Shown: positions 44,201-58,155, counted from the stretch's first letter. The stretch is 64,000 nucleotides of DNA from Rhynchopus euleeides (GCA_963210315.1 OY723237.1:186001-250000); one strand, 5' to 3'. The notes: a model not told the origin generated them from the sequence alone. Translations and numbers: made by a program.

Positions 44201-46274
44201 TTGAAGTTTGCTGTCCTTCTGTTGCCTCTCGGATCCAAAGATCTCTTGGGCAGGATCAGCGGTGTCGTTGCAGGTGGCTGTCCTTTGCTACCTCTCGGAT
44301 GCAAAGATCTCTTGGGTAGGATCAGCGGTGTTGATAAAGGTAGCTGTCCTGTGTTGCCTCTCGGATCTAGAGATCTCTCGGGCAGGATCAGCGGCGGTGA
44401 TGAAGTTTGCTGGCCTTTGATGCCTCTCAGATGCAAAGATCTCTCGGACGGGCTCAGCGGTGGAGTTGAAGCCTGCTGCCCTTTTGATGCCTCTCGGATG
44501 CCAAGATCTCTCGGGCAGGATCAGCGGTGCGGTATCGTTGCAGGTAGCTGTCCTTTGTTGCCTCTTGGATCTAGAGATCTCTTGGGTAGGATCAGCGGTG
44601 TTAATGAAGCCTGCTGTCCTTTTGAAGCCTCTCGGATCCAAGGATCTCTTGGGCAAGATCAGCGGTGTTGTTGAAGGTAGCTGCCATTTTTGTCTCTTGG
44701 ATCCAAAGATCTCCTGAGCAGGATCAGCGGTCAGCGGTGCTGATAAAGTATGCTGTCCTTTTGAAGCCTCTCGGATGCAAAGATCTCTTGGGTAGGATCA
44801 GCGGTGTTGATAAAGGTAGCTGTCCTGTGTCGCCTCTCGGATCTAGAGATCTCTCGGGCCGGATCAGCGGCGTTGATGAAGTTCGCTGGCCCTTGATGCC
44901 TCTCGGATGCAAAGATCTCTCGGACGGGCTCAGCGGTGGAGTTGAAGCCTGCTTCCCTTTTGATGCCTCTCGGATGCAAAGATCTCTCGGGCAGGATCAG
45001 CGGTATCGTTGAAGTTCGCTGGCCTTTGATGCCTCTCGGATCCAGAGAATCTCTCGGGCGGTCTCAGCGGTGTGGTTGAAGCCTGCTGTCCCTTGTTGCC
45101 TCACGGATCCAAAGACCTCTTGGGCGGGATCAGCGGTGTCGTTTAAGTGTGCCGTCCCTTGTTGCCTCTCGGGTACAAAGACCTCTCGGGCGGGACCAGC
45201 GGTTGCCGTTTGAACCTGCTGGCCTGTGATGCCTCTCGGATCCAGGGACCTCTGGGGCGGGCTCAGCGGTGTTGTTGAAGCCTGCTGTCCCTTGTTGCCT
45301 CTCGGATCCAAAGACCTCTCGGGCGGGATCAGCGGTTGTCGTTTGAGCCTGCTGGCCTGTGATGCCTCTCGGATCCAGGGACCTCTCGGGCGGGCTCAGC
45401 GGTGTTGTTGAAGCCTGCTGTCCCTTGTTGCCTCACGGATCCAAAGACCTCTCGGGCGGGATCAGCTGTTGTCGTTGAAGCCTGCTGGCCTGTGATGCCT
45501 CTCGGGTATAAAGACCTCTTGGGCGGGATCAGCGGTTGTCGTTTGAGCCTGCTGGCCTGTGATGCCTCTCGGATCCAAGGACCTCTCGGGCGGGCTCAGC
45601 GGTGTAGTTGAAGACGGCTGTCCCTTGTTGCCTCTCGGATCCAAAGACCTCTCGGGCGGGATCAGCGGTTGTCGTTGAAGCCTGCTGGCCTGTGATGCCT
45701 CTCGGGTACAAAAGACCTCTCGGGCGGGCTCAGCGGGGTAGTTGAAGCTTGCTGTCCCTTGTTGCCTCTCGGATTCAACGATCTCTCGGGCGGGAGCAGC
45801 GTTGTCGTTGAAGCCTGCTGGCCTGTGATGCCTCTCGGATCCAAGGACCTCTCGGGCGGGCTCAGCGGTGTAGTTGAAGCCGGCTGTCCCTTGTTGCCTC
45901 TCGGATCCAAAGACCTCTCGGGCGGGATCAGCGGTTGTCGTTGAAGCCTGCTGGCCTGTGATGCCTCTCGGGTACAAAAGACCTCTCGGGCGGGCTCAGC
46001 GGGGTAGTTGAAGCTTGCTGTCCCTTGTTGCCTCTCGGATTCAACGATCTCTCGGGCGGGAGCAGCGTTGTCGTTGAAGCTAGTTGTCCTTCTGTTGCCT
46101 CTCGGATTCAAAGATCTCTTGGGCGGTATCAGCGGCGTCGAAACTTGCGATCTCTGCGCGCTGCCTATAGTTTTGAAGGACGGGGTGAGGGGTGTGTGTA
46201 GTAAAGGGGGGATACCATGGAAAGGCCCACTTCCGCACGATATAAGGACCGGCCCAATGAAGTACAGAAATTTC
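41257..46274. mobile_element. element A, unit 4
   Basis: Copy of element A with two 266-bp repeats and G14. It follows spacer f directly because the 376-bp segment is absent. Confidence 0.4.
44026..46137. repeat. 66-bp minisatellite, unit 4
   Basis: Same array, two 266-bp repeats. Confidence 0.85.
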
Positions 46275-46494
46275 TTTTTTGAACACACACACCCAACCTT
46301 GGGCTTTTGCAAGAAAAGACGGCGAAGGACGTCTGACTTGGTGTGAAGCCTCAACGAAAAAACTCTTGGTGACGAAATACACAAGTCTCCTGGCTGATGA
46401 AGGTGTGGTGGTGTGATGAGTGTAGAGCACGGAACGCCTCCTCAAAACCGATCCTGAAAAAGTTCCTATAACATCTTGCAATGTCTTCGAAAAA
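46275..46494. repeat. module c right end, unit 4/5 junction
   Basis: Copy of 13150-13369. Confidence 0.65.
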
Positions 46495-46674
46495 TAAAAG
46501 GATGCGGGTGTGGCTGATCTGCTGACCGCATCCCACCTTCATGTGGTTGTGTTCGCCTGAAGAACAGAAGGTGTGGTGGGGGGCACAATGACAGAAAATG
46601 ATGACGCCAGCCATTGCCAGTGTCGTACTCCTAATACAACCAAGGCCAGGCAACGTCGCAGGGCGAAAGCCCCC

Positions 46675-47969
46675 TTACTGGCCACGCCCCTTCTTCCCGC
46701 CGCGGCCCTTGCCGCCACGGCCACGACCGACAGCGGCGTACGGCATGTAGCCCACCACCACAGGCGCCATGGCCAGGTTCTTGTTCTTCCCGGCCTGGCC
46801 CCACTCCGTCATCCCGCCGAAGTGCGCCTGTGCAGTGTGGGTGTGGTGTGGGTGTGGCACAAGCATGTGGAACATCAACAGTGTCTTGGTGCAAGCTTGA
46901 GCTGACTCATCCAACAACCGGAAGAGACTGCAGCCTCAATGCAGTTGGCATGTTGTGTGGTTCTGTAGTCTGTGAATTCTGTGCAGGCACACACAGGACA
47001 GGATACCTTGAACTGCTCCTTGGTGTACATCTTCCCGTTCAGGGGGGACATGCGGGTCTCGCGTGCGTCCCACTCGGTGGTGCCGCCGTACTGCTCGATG
47101 AACTGCTTCTTCGAGTACATCTTGCCGTCCGTGTCGCGGCGCTTGTCGTCACCCCCGCGCTGCCCCTTCCCGCCCATCGCGACCATCCCGGCCTTGCGCC
47201 CCTTCCCGCCCTTCGCGAACTGCACCATCTGCACGCCGCCCATACCGCCGGCACCCTTCCCGCCCATCGACGACCCGTCACGCACACCAGGCCCCGTCAC
47301 ACCCACTGCCGACAGCTTCGGTGCGTCTTCCCCCTCCACCTGCTTCTCCTCCACCTCGAAGAAGATCTCCTTCCCCTGTGCCAGCCACCCGTTCCCGATG
47401 GCCGACGAGTGCACGAAGATCTCCTGCCCGTTCGCCTCGGCAAACCCGTAACCCTTCGACGCAATCCACGACTTCACAATCCCACGCGTCGACCCCTGCT
47501 GCTGGACTGCAGACCCGCCGACGTTCACCGCCACCCCGCGCCCGCTCTTGTGCCCCACACCCTCCGCGTCGTACGTCACCGCCTTCCCGACCTGCAGGCG
47601 CGCCCCGTCAAACGCAGACTCGTGCACGTACACCTTGGACCCGTCCGTCCCCAGGATGAACCCGTAGCCGAGTGCAGGGCTCCACTCGCACACCGTCCCC
47701 ATCTGCCCGCCCAGCGACGACGCAATCACACCCGCCCCGGTGATGTTGATCGCCGCCTGCTTCCCCGCCTCACGCATATCCTTCTCCTTCTTCCCCTTCG
47801 GCTCGCTCGTGTCGATGTCGAAGTTCACCTCCGCACCCTCCTGCAGCCGGCTGCCACCCACAATCGCCGAGTAGTGTGCGTACACATCCTTCTGCTCCTC
47901 ACCCGCAGGCTTGATGAACCCGCGCCCCTTGCTGGTGTTCCACTTCGCCACAGTACCGGTGAGGGACAT
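46675..47969 (-). CDS. triple cold-shock-domain RNA-binding protein, copy 6 (two exons)
   Basis: Exon 1 is 47969-47007, the intron 47006-46828, exon 2 46827-46675. The predicted protein and intron match copy 2. Flanks are the standard ones: c right end on the low side, standard 5' flank and module b on the high side. Confidence 0.9.
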
Positions 47970-48431
47970 CGTGCGTCTGTGCTTGTGCTGCCTGCCTGCA
48001 GGGCGTGTGTGTGTGTGCAGTTGTGGTCAAATAAAAGAGCTCGTTGGAAGGGCTACGCCTCACCACGTTGCAGTGTGGGGGATAGAGTTGTCTTACCTGC
48101 TTGCATCGCACACCACTGCATGCAAGGTGCTCAGCACGGTGCATAACTCTAAAGAACACTTCCGACACAGATCACTCCACACGGGGATGCAGGGAGAGGC
48201 TGTGATGAGCTCTGCATTGCGGCAAGAAGCGTGCCGCATACTCAATCGGACCTGCTGGCTCCGTGCCACACTCCGAACGAAGACACATTACACGATCTAA
48301 GGGGTCAGGGGTGGGCAGGCTGATGTCCTGAGCACATGTCACAGGCGGGTCACTTGCGATGCGTACACACAAAATACTGTCGTTTCCGTTTGCTTCACTC
48401 ACTCGTTGCTGGGAGACATGAAAAAGAGAAA
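47970..48431. other. CSD 5' flank, unit 5
   Basis: Copy of 4590-5051. Confidence 0.5.
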
Positions 48432-48627
48432 GCGCCCTATCACTTCACAGCTACAACCGCTCTGATGAATTTCCTTTTGTTTGTTGCGTTGACGCTTCTA
48501 CACACAAAACCCTGAACTGATCACACCCTGAGCCTGATGAAGGGTGGGGTTAGTGTATAGAGCACGTTTGGTTGCAGCTGTGGTGGGGCGCTTTCCGCTC
48601 ACACGAGTGTGCTTAAAAAAGAAAAAA
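48432..48627 (+). repeat. module b, unit 5
   Basis: Copy of 5052-5247. Confidence 0.55.
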
Positions 48628-48868
48628 TACTGTTGTTTTGTTGACCGCTTCCAGTGTTTTTTCCAGGATTCTGGAAATCGGGATTCGGGGGGGAAACTGT
48701 GTTTTAGTGCAAATCTGAAAGGGAAACAAGAGAAGAGCCGAAGGGTATTCGTCGATCGCGAGAACACCCCACGCGCCTGTCATGAAGCGTGTGGGAAGTT
48801 CTGCAAGGATCTGCACTGGCACAGTTTCCTGCGTTGTTGCACAACTCTCAATACATTTTTAAAGGGTA
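48628..48868 (+). repeat. module e, unit 5
   Basis: Copy of 5248-5488. Confidence 0.5.
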
Positions 48869-48981
48869 CCTAGGGTACCCCGAGAGAATGTCACCCCCCC
48901 TCTGTACAGGGTGGCCCTTGGAGAATGTCACCCCCCAAGCGGAGGCCGAGGGGGGGTGACATTCTCTCGGGGTACCCTAGG
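48869..48981. mobile_element. 113-bp foldback element, unit 5
   Basis: Copy of 5489-5601 with the same flanks. Confidence 0.7.
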
Positions 48982-48983
48982 TA

Positions 48984-49552
48984 CAGTCTGGCTAATAATG
49001 AATGTTATGGGGGCCAAAATGTTATGAACCGGGACTTCTCAGAAATCGGGAATTTAATTATTTTTAACATTTTCAAAAATGTTATGGGCTTGGCGTTTTT
49101 TTGGTGGCTCGGTAGCGAAAATTTCCGTGACATTTGCTCGATCCTGCGACCCACACACACCCACTAGCTCTCTGTGGGGCTTGGGTGCAGATTGGTGGCA
49201 TCAGCGGGCTCTAGCGGAACCCCCCGCTTCTGGTACCGAGCGACCGATGACACTGCCCAAGATGATGAGGTGATCTGGAGGACAGTCAGAGCACTCGGCA
49301 CACTTTCTTCAGGTGCCAGATGGCTGCAGAGGGCCAGGAGAAGCTCGATGAGCTCGATCGGCAGGGGAGAACGGGTGCGAGGGTCGGGCTGACCCCCCTT
49401 GGGTGGGCCCCACCCCCCACGCGCCCGATCTAACTCCAATTAATTAAAACACCGAATTTAAATGTTATGGGAAAATGTTATGATTCCGAGGTCCCGGCGA
49501 ATTAATTATCTTTATTTATTTTGCCTTGTAACAATCATTATTAGCCAGACTG
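48984..49552. mobile_element. 569-bp Tc1/mariner-like MITE, unit 5
   Basis: Copy of 5604-6172. Confidence 0.8.
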
Positions 49553-49554
49553 TA

Positions 49555-50578
49555 TGGTGTGTCCGGAAAAGGGCTTCAATGGGGGTATGGAAAAGTCGGT
49601 GAAAAAAAATGAGAAAAAATGAGAAAAAATCGGCCGAAATTTGCTGTTTTTCGCTTAAAAAAGAGTGTGGGGAGTTGGGTCCAGTTTAGCAAAGTGAGCT
49701 TATTTTTCGAAAATTGAAAAATTGGGGACACCAAAAGTCCCCAAACAAGTCTTCGACTTGGCGCGCAGAGTGATTTTTTTTGGTGAAAAAATGCCCCAAA
49801 AATTGTCGGGTCAAAAGTTGCTGTTGAAGACGGTGCAAGATCTCTGCAGGCTGGGTGGGCGCTACGCTGACGGACAACGACAAGCCGGAGGCTGCGACTG
49901 TGAAGAATCCAAAGAACGGCCCGGGTCCTCCTCGAGATGGCGGTGCTGGCCCCTGTTCCCACCGGTGTGACACGGGGCATTCCGGGACGCGATAGCGCTG
50001 CTGCACGGATGCCAACGAGGAGGGCCACTCCGAACCCTGAACACCCCGCCAGACCTGCTTGTTACATCACAAACAGCAGACCCAGAGTGGAGTGCCTCGC
50101 CCCGGTAAACTCAAACCCTGCCAGATTGACGAGGCCACCACCTCCTGGCACTGCCTGCACGTGCACGACAGGAACGGGTGACCTGCAGGTCGTCGTGAGC
50201 AGGACCATGGCAAACCACTCGAACCTGTGTGGGGTACGGCTGCTACCGCAACTCGTCATGTGCGGTGTGCAGCGGGTGCGGGTGCGCCACGACCGGGTGG
50301 TGCGTACTCCTCCAGGAGAAGTGGGCGAGCTCATTCCCGCAAACGCCTGAGTCGGGGATGAACTACCTCCTTCAAAAAGCATCGGAGCACATTGGTGGTC
50401 GTGGCGTCAGGGAAACCGACCGTCCTGATGAGAATACGGTAAGTGATGAGAGGATGTCGGCGCCGTTTGCCCACGTCGTCAACTGTGGGGAGAGTCTGTC
50501 GGAGGCGAGGCGGGGAGGGCCGCGACACAACACGGGAACCGGGTCGCAATTGAAAAAGGGGGACCGCTTTTTTGTTGG
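49555..50578. other. spacer f, unit 5
   Basis: Copy of 6175-7198. Confidence 0.5.
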
Positions 50579-50954
50579 TCGCTTCCACTATCTCGATCAC
50601 ACCCCTTCATGCCAGTTCGTTCACCAAAACACGGGACTTTGTTTTTGAACACACACACCCAACCTTGGGCTTTTGCAAGAAAAGACGGCGAAGGACGTCT
50701 GACTTGGTGTGAAGCCTCAACGAAAAAACTCTTGGTGACGAAATACACAAGTCTCCTGGCTGATGAAGGTGTGGTGGTGTGATGAGTGTAGAGCACGGAA
50801 CGCCTCCTCAAAACCGATCCTGAAAAATTTCCTATAACATCTTGCAATGTCTTCGAAAAATTCTTGAGTCTCTGATTTGTGTCGGAGGATAGGAAAGGGA
50901 AAAGGGGTGAGGTAAACATTCTGAGATCTCAGAGAGAGTGGTTGTACTTGTTGA
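50579..50954. repeat. 376-bp module c segment, unit 5
   Basis: Copy of 7199-7574. Confidence 0.65.
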
Positions 50955-50980
50955 TCGCTTCCACTATCTCGATCACACCT

Positions 50981-53900
50981 CAGGACCCTTAGGACCCTAA
51001 GGGACGCCACGCGTAATTCTCTTGTAAACCCAACGGGGTCGTCTGCCTTGATGCCGCGTGGTCTGCGTTCGCCGGTACCCGGATTTGACAGGCCTATGGC
51101 GTCTCTCGCTACAGGAAAACAGTTCACACAGCTGACTCAGGCGCGTCGGTCCACAGGGTGCCCCAGGCTGAAGGGTGGTGTGTAGGGCTTGAGTCTCTCT
51201 CTCAGCTCATTCACTACGGAGTGTCAGACCTGTCGGGGGGAGTCCTCCGCTGTGGCTGACTTCATGTGTACGACGCGATGTCCTGAGAGTAGTCGAAAGA
51301 GGCGGGATGTAGCTCAGCGGCTTATTTATAGGTGCAGGCAAGGGCCGCCCCGAGTGTCGATCATTCATCTCCTGTATAAGGCTCACCTTCGACACCCACT
51401 TCGGGTCTGAGCAGAACTCGTAGCCCGTAGGTTGGCTGCAAACTGAGGATAGCGACCTCCTATAGGGGGCGCCCGCCGACTCGTTCGATGTGTAGCTCGC
51501 TGCGTTGACTTCGGTGCATCTTACACGAAAGTCGTGAACCTTTGATCGTCTCGGCGAAGGATTTTGGATTCCTAATCATGTAGGGAACGTCAGTGGACTC
51601 TCGCGCCCGCCACGTTGATCACGAATAGAACGTTGTATGAGTGGGTCGATCTCTTCCGCTCCCCCTGACGGCCCAGGCCGAAGCCGAATGCGTCAGACGC
51701 GCGATGAAGGGTAGGTGTACGAGCGTCGGCGTGTGCATCAGATCGGTGGCAGCTTTTGCCCGCCTGTGAAAACGCTTTGAGGTCTGCGCGACCGGTGGCG
51801 AGAACTCGATGTTGATTAGCGGCGGCCTGCGGTGATCCTTTGAGCCGTGCCCTCCTTGCAGGGCGTCATGAACTTGCGTCGTCCATGAGTTGTTTGGCAA
51901 TCGGTGAAGGAGTAAATGTGCTGTAGTCGCGGTGGCCTGCAACAGCCCTGTGAAAGTCGTCCGGCCCCTGAGTCGTCGTATAGTCTGAAGAACCTGGGTC
52001 CATGACTCCCCTCCCGGTTCGAAGGGTAGTAGATGAGTAGTCTCGGGCAGCGGGGTTGACTCGGTCGACGAGAATCGGGTGTTCAGTCAGTGGAGCACGT
52101 CTGAAACTCTCGCTGCCCCAACTCAGGCTCGCCAAGCGATGCTATTTGCAAGCTAACGGAGGAGTGGCTGGAGAGCCTGGGGCGTCTCGAAACCTCCGCG
52201 GAGCGAGATGGTATGTCGTGGTACGTTGGTAAGATGGGGTGTGGAGTCTGGGGAGAGGCTGCCGTGGCGGCGCCCGTCACTGCTCCGATGAGCTGATTGC
52301 GAACTGTCCCTGTTGTCTGACCTCCAGAAAGCCCCTTTAATGCCCGTCCCTGTCGGAGGACTGCGGTCGCGGTGGTTGCGAGATGATGTGTGCTGGGAGT
52401 AAGTGTCCTGCTGTGTGTCTGAGGATCCTCTTCGGACTTCGAAGACTTGGTCATCGCTCTGGGCCTCGGAGGGGGTCCGGGTGTCGATGGTATCGGTGAA
52501 CCTCGTGATGTTGAACTGTTCGAAAGATCCCGCCTTGACTTCGTCATGGACGCGGGCCTGAACCGCCACAGAACCCAGTGAATCAGAGAACTGTGAGGGT
52601 GTGATGTCGCGGGTGTCGAATCTCCGAGGCTGAGAGAACGTCTTGTGTTCCGTATGGATGTGAGAGCGTACGCCGACCGAACAGGGCATCGACATCGGCG
52701 GAGGGTGGATCGATGCCTTCCTCTTGGATATGGACCCCGCCAGGTCGGCACAAGCGCCGCAATATATACATCGATGGCGCGGGTGGATTCGGCCTCTCGG
52801 GTCTCAACGGCCTCCTGGGCGTGTGGTGCCGCGGCGTGTAGATTTAGGGTGACTGCCCTTCTCATGCCTCTGGAATCCTGAGGATCTCCTGGGCGGGGCC
52901 AGTAGCGGTGTAGCTGCGGTCTCTGCGCGTTCCCGATTTCTCAGCGACCTCCTGGGCACGTGATGTGGCGTGAAGATGGAGGGGGTCTCTGTAGTGCGAT
53001 TCAGCAGCTGTGCCCCTCTGCTGCGCTGGCTCTCTTGGTGGCTTTGTGAGATGAGCTGCTGCAATCGTGTTCGGGTGCGCCTTTTCTGTGCGAAGACGCT
53101 GCTCAGCACGGTCAGCACGGTCCTCCCGGGTGGGTCTGAGCGACCTGTGTGCTGATCTTCTGGGTCTGAGCAAACTCCTGGCGTGTGTCGCCGCGACGCG
53201 TGTAGATTTATGAATACCGCCTTTCTCTTGCCTCTTGGATCTGAAGAACTCTTGGGCGGGGTCAATAACGGTGTCGAAACTGTGGTATCTGCACGCCGAC
53301 GACTCTGCAGCGCCCTCCTGGGCATGTGATGATGATGCTCGAAGAGGTTGAGGGTCTATGTAGTATGCAGACGATGTGCCCCTCTGATGTGTTGGCTCTT
53401 CGGGTAGCCTCTGCTCTGTGTAGTGCGGACGTGCCTTCTGGGCGGGCGCTGCTGTCAGCATGATGCCTCCTGGGTTTGAGCGACCTCCTGGGCGTGTGGT
53501 GCCGTGGCGCGAGTAGATTTATGATTACTGCCCTTCTCTTGCCTCTGGGATCTTGAAGGTCTCCCGGGGGGGGGGGGGGTCAGTAAGTGTGTCGAAGTTG
53601 CGGTCTTCGCGCGTTGTCGATCCCTGAGCGCCCTCCTGGGCATGTGATGGCGAGGCTCGATGAGGTAGAGGGTCTATGTAGTTTGCAGTAGCTGCGCCCC
53701 TCTGGTGTGTTGGCTCTTCGAGCAGCCTCTGCTCTGTTGTCCTTTGTAGCCTCTCGGATCCAAGGACCTCTTGGGCGGGATAAGCGGTGTTGAAGAAGAT
53801 GCTGTCCTTCTGGTACCTCTCGGATCCTAAGATATCTTGGGTAGGGTCAGCGGTGAGATGACGTTGGCTGCCCCTCTGGTACCTCTCGGATCCAAAGACC

Positions 53901-55998
53901 TCTTGGGCGGGATCAGCGGTGCCGTTGAAGTTTGCTGTCCTTCTGTTGCCTCTCGGATCCAAAGATCTCTTGGGCAGGATCAGCGGTGTCGTTGCAGGTG
54001 GCTGTCCTTTGCTACCTCTCGGATGCAAAGATCTCTTGGGTAGGATCAGCGGTGTTGATAAAGGTAGCTGTCCTGTGTTGCCTCTCGGATCTAGAGATCT
54101 CTCGGGCAGGATCAGCGGCGGTGATGAAGTTTGCTGGCCTTTGATGCCTCTCAGATGCAAAGATCTCTCGGACGGGCTCAGCGGTGGAGTTGAAGCCTGC
54201 TGCCCTTTTGATGCCTCTCGGATGCCAAGATCTCTCGGGCAGGATCAGCGGTGCGGTATCGTTGCAGGTAGCTGTCCTTTGTTGCCTCTTGGATCTAGAG
54301 ATCTCTTGGGTAGGATCAGCGGTGTTAATGAAGCCTGCTGTCCTTTTGAAGCCTCTCGGATCCAAGGATCTCTTGGGCAAGATCAGCGGTGTTGTTGAAG
54401 GTAGCTGCCATTTTTGTCTCTTGGATCCAAAGATCTCCTGAGCAGGATCAGCGGTCAGCGGTGCTGATAAAGTATGCTGTCCTTTTGAAGCCTCTCGGAT
54501 GCAAAGATCTCTTGGGTAGGATCAGCGGTGTTGATAAAGGTAGCTGTCCTGTGTCGCCTCTCGGATCTAGAGATCTCTCGGGCCGGATCAGCGGCGTTGA
54601 TGAAGTTCGCTGGCCCTTGATGCCTCTCGGATGCAAAGATCTCTCGGACGGGCTCAGCGGTGGAGTTGAAGCCTGCTTCCCTTTTGATGCCTCTCGGATG
54701 CAAAGATCTCTCGGGCAGGATCAGCGGTATCGTTGAAGTTCGCTGGCCTTTGATGCCTCTCGGATCCAGAGAATCTCTCGGGCGGTCTCAGCGGTGTGGT
54801 TGAAGCCTGCTGTCCCTTGTTGCCTCACGGATCCAAAGACCTCTTGGGCGGGATCAGCGGTGTCGTTTAAGTGTGCCGTCCCTTGTTGCCTCTCGGGTAC
54901 AAAGACCTCTCGGGCGGGACCAGCGGTTGCCGTTTGAACCTGCTGGCCTGTGATGCCTCTCGGATCCAGGGACCTCTGGGGCGGGCTCAGCGGTGTTGTT
55001 GAAGCCTGCTGTCCCTTGTTGCCTCTCGGATCCAAAGACCTCTCGGGCGGGATCAGCGGTTGTCGTTTGAGCCTGCTGGCCTGTGATGCCTCTCGGATCC
55101 AGGGACCTCTCGGGCGGGCTCAGCGGTGTTGTTGAAGCCTGCTGTCCCTTGTTGCCTCACGGATCCAAAGACCTCTCGGGCGGGATCAGCTGTTGTCGTT
55201 GAAGCCTGCTGGCCTGTGATGCCTCTCGGGTATAAAGACCTCTTGGGCGGGATCAGCGGTTGTCGTTTGAGCCTGCTGGCCTGTGATGCCTCTCGGATCC
55301 AAGGACCTCTCGGGCGGGCTCAGCGGTGTAGTTGAAGACGGCTGTCCCTTGTTGCCTCTCGGATCCAAAGACCTCTCGGGCGGGATCAGCGGTTGTCGTT
55401 GAAGCCTGCTGGCCTGTGATGCCTCTCGGGTACAAAAGACCTCTCGGGCGGGCTCAGCGGGGTAGTTGAAGCTTGCTGTCCCTTGTTGCCTCTCGGATTC
55501 AACGATCTCTCGGGCGGGAGCAGCGTTGTCGTTGAAGCCTGCTGGCCTGTGATGCCTCTCGGATCCAAGGACCTCTCGGGCGGGCTCAGCGGTGTAGTTG
55601 AAGCCGGCTGTCCCTTGTTGCCTCTCGGATCCAAAGACCTCTCGGGCGGGATCAGCGGTTGTCGTTGAAGCCTGCTGGCCTGTGATGCCTCTCGGGTACA
55701 AAAGACCTCTCGGGCGGGCTCAGCGGGGTAGTTGAAGCTTGCTGTCCCTTGTTGCCTCTCGGATTCAACGATCTCTCGGGCGGGAGCAGCGTTGTCGTTG
55801 AAGCTAGTTGTCCTTCTGTTGCCTCTCGGATTCAAAGATCTCTTGGGCGGTATCAGCGGCGTCGAAACTTGCGATCTCTGCGCGCTGCCTATAGTTTTGA
55901 AGGACGGGGTGAGGGGTGTGTGTAGTAAAGGGGGGATACCATGGAAAGGCCCACTTCCGCACGATATAAGGACCGGCCCAATGAAGTACAGAAATTTC
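50981..55998. mobile_element. element A, unit 5
   Basis: Copy of element A with two 266-bp repeats and G14. Confidence 0.4.
53750..55861. repeat. 66-bp minisatellite, unit 5
   Basis: Same array, two 266-bp repeats. Confidence 0.85.
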
Positions 55999-56218
55999 TT
56001 TTTTGAACACACACACCCAACCTTGGGCTTTTGCAAGAAAAGACGGCGAAGGACGTCTGACTTGGTGTGAAGCCTCAACGAAAAAACTCTTGGTGACGAA
56101 ATACACAAGTCTCCTGGCTGATGAAGGTGTGGTGGTGTGATGAGTGTAGAGCACGGAACGCCTCCTCAAAACCGATCCTGAAAAAGTTCCTATAACATCT
56201 TGCAATGTCTTCGAAAAA
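55999..56218. repeat. module c right end, unit 5/6 junction
   Basis: Copy of 13150-13369. Confidence 0.65.
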
Positions 56219-56398
56219 TAAAAGGATGCGGGTGTGGCTGATCTGCTGACCGCATCCCACCTTCATGTGGTTGTGTTCGCCTGAAGAACAGAAGGTGTGG
56301 TGGGGGGCACAATGACAGAAAATGATGACGCCAGCCATTGCCAGTGTCGTACTCCTAATACAACCAAGGCCAGGCAACGTCGCAGGGCGAAAGCCCCC

Positions 56399-57693
56399 TT
56401 ACTGGCCACGCCCCTTCTTCCCGCCGCGGCCCTTGCCGCCACGGCCACGACCGACAGCGGCGTACGGCATGTAGCCCACCACCACAGGCGCCATGGCCAG
56501 GTTCTTGTTCTTCCCGGCCTGGCCCCACTCCGTCATCCCGCCGAAGTGCGCCTGTGCAGTGTGGGTGTGGTGTGGGTGTGGCACAAGCATGTGGAACATC
56601 AACAGTGTCTTGGTGCAAGCTTGAGCTGACTCATCCAACAACCGGAAGAGACTGCAGCCTCAATGCAGTTGGCATGTTGTGTGGTTCTGTAGTCTGTGAA
56701 TTCTGTGCAGGCACACACAGGACAGGATACCTTGAACTGCTCCTTGGTGTACATCTTCCCGTTCAGGGGGGACATGCGGGTCTCGCGTGCGTCCCACTCG
56801 GTGGTGCCGCCGTACTGCTCGATGAACTGCTTCTTCGAGTACATCTTGCCGTCCGTGTCGCGGCGCTTGTCGTCACCCCCGCGCTGCCCCTTCCCGCCCA
56901 TCGCGACCATCCCGGCCTTGCGCCCCTTCCCGCCCTTCGCGAACTGCACCATCTGCACGCCGCCCATACCGCCGGCACCCTTCCCGCCCATCGACGACCC
57001 GTCACGCACACCAGGCCCCGTCACACCCACTGCCGACAGCTTCGGTGCGTCTTCCCCCTCCACCTGCTTCTCCTCCACCTCGAAGAAGATCTCCTTCCCC
57101 TGTGCCAGCCACCCGTTCCCGATGGCCGACGAGTGCACGAAGATCTCCTGCCCGTTCGCCTCGGCAAACCCGTAACCCTTCGACGCAATCCACGACTTCA
57201 CAATCCCACGCGTCGACCCCTGCTGCTGGACTGCAGACCCGCCGACGTTCACCGCCACCCCGCGCCCGCTCTTGTGCCCCACACCCTCCGCGTCGTACGT
57301 CACCGCCTTCCCGACCTGCAGGCGCGCCCCGTCAAACGCAGACTCGTGCACGTACACCTTGGACCCGTCCGTCCCCAGGATGAACCCGTAGCCGAGTGCA
57401 GGGCTCCACTCGCACACCGTCCCCATCTGCCCGCCCAGCGACGACGCAATCACACCCGCCCCGGTGATGTTGATCGCCGCCTGCTTCCCCGCCTCACGCA
57501 TATCCTTCTCCTTCTTCCCCTTCGGCTCGCTCGTGTCGATGTCGAAGTTCACCTCCGCACCCTCCTGCAGCCGGCTGCCACCCACAATCGCCGAGTAGTG
57601 TGCGTACACATCCTTCTGCTCCTCACCCGCAGGCTTGATGAACCCGCGCCCCTTGCTGGTGTTCCACTTCGCCACAGTACCGGTGAGGGACAT
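56399..57693 (-). CDS. triple cold-shock-domain RNA-binding protein, copy 7 (two exons)
   Basis: Exon 1 is 57693-56731, the intron 56730-56552, exon 2 56551-56399. The predicted protein and intron match copy 2. It heads the last unit, which is cut by the window end inside the 66-bp array, so the array probably continues beyond 64000. Confidence 0.9.
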
Positions 57694-58155
57694 CGTGCGT
57701 CTGTGCTTGTGCTGCCTGCCTGCAGGGCGTGTGTGTGTGTGCAGTTGTGGTCAAATAAAAGAGCTCGTTGGAAGGGCTACGCCTCACCACGTTGCAGTGT
57801 GGGGGATAGAGTTGTCTTACCTGCTTGCATCGCACACCACTGCATGCAAGGTGCTCAGCACGGTGCATAACTCTAAAGAACACTTCCGACACAGATCACT
57901 CCACACGGGGATGCAGGGAGAGGCTGTGATGAGCTCTGCATTGCGGCAAGAAGCGTGCCGCATACTCAATCGGACCTGCTGGCTCCGTGCCACACTCCGA
58001 ACGAAGACACATTACACGATCTAAGGGGTCAGGGGTGGGCAGGCTGATGTCCTGAGCACATGTCACAGGCGGGTCACTTGCGATGCGTACACACAAAATA
58101 CTGTCGTTTCCGTTTGCTTCACTCACTCGTTGCTGGGAGACATGAAAAAGAGAAA
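57694..58155. other. CSD 5' flank, unit 6
   Basis: Copy of 4590-5051. Confidence 0.5.
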
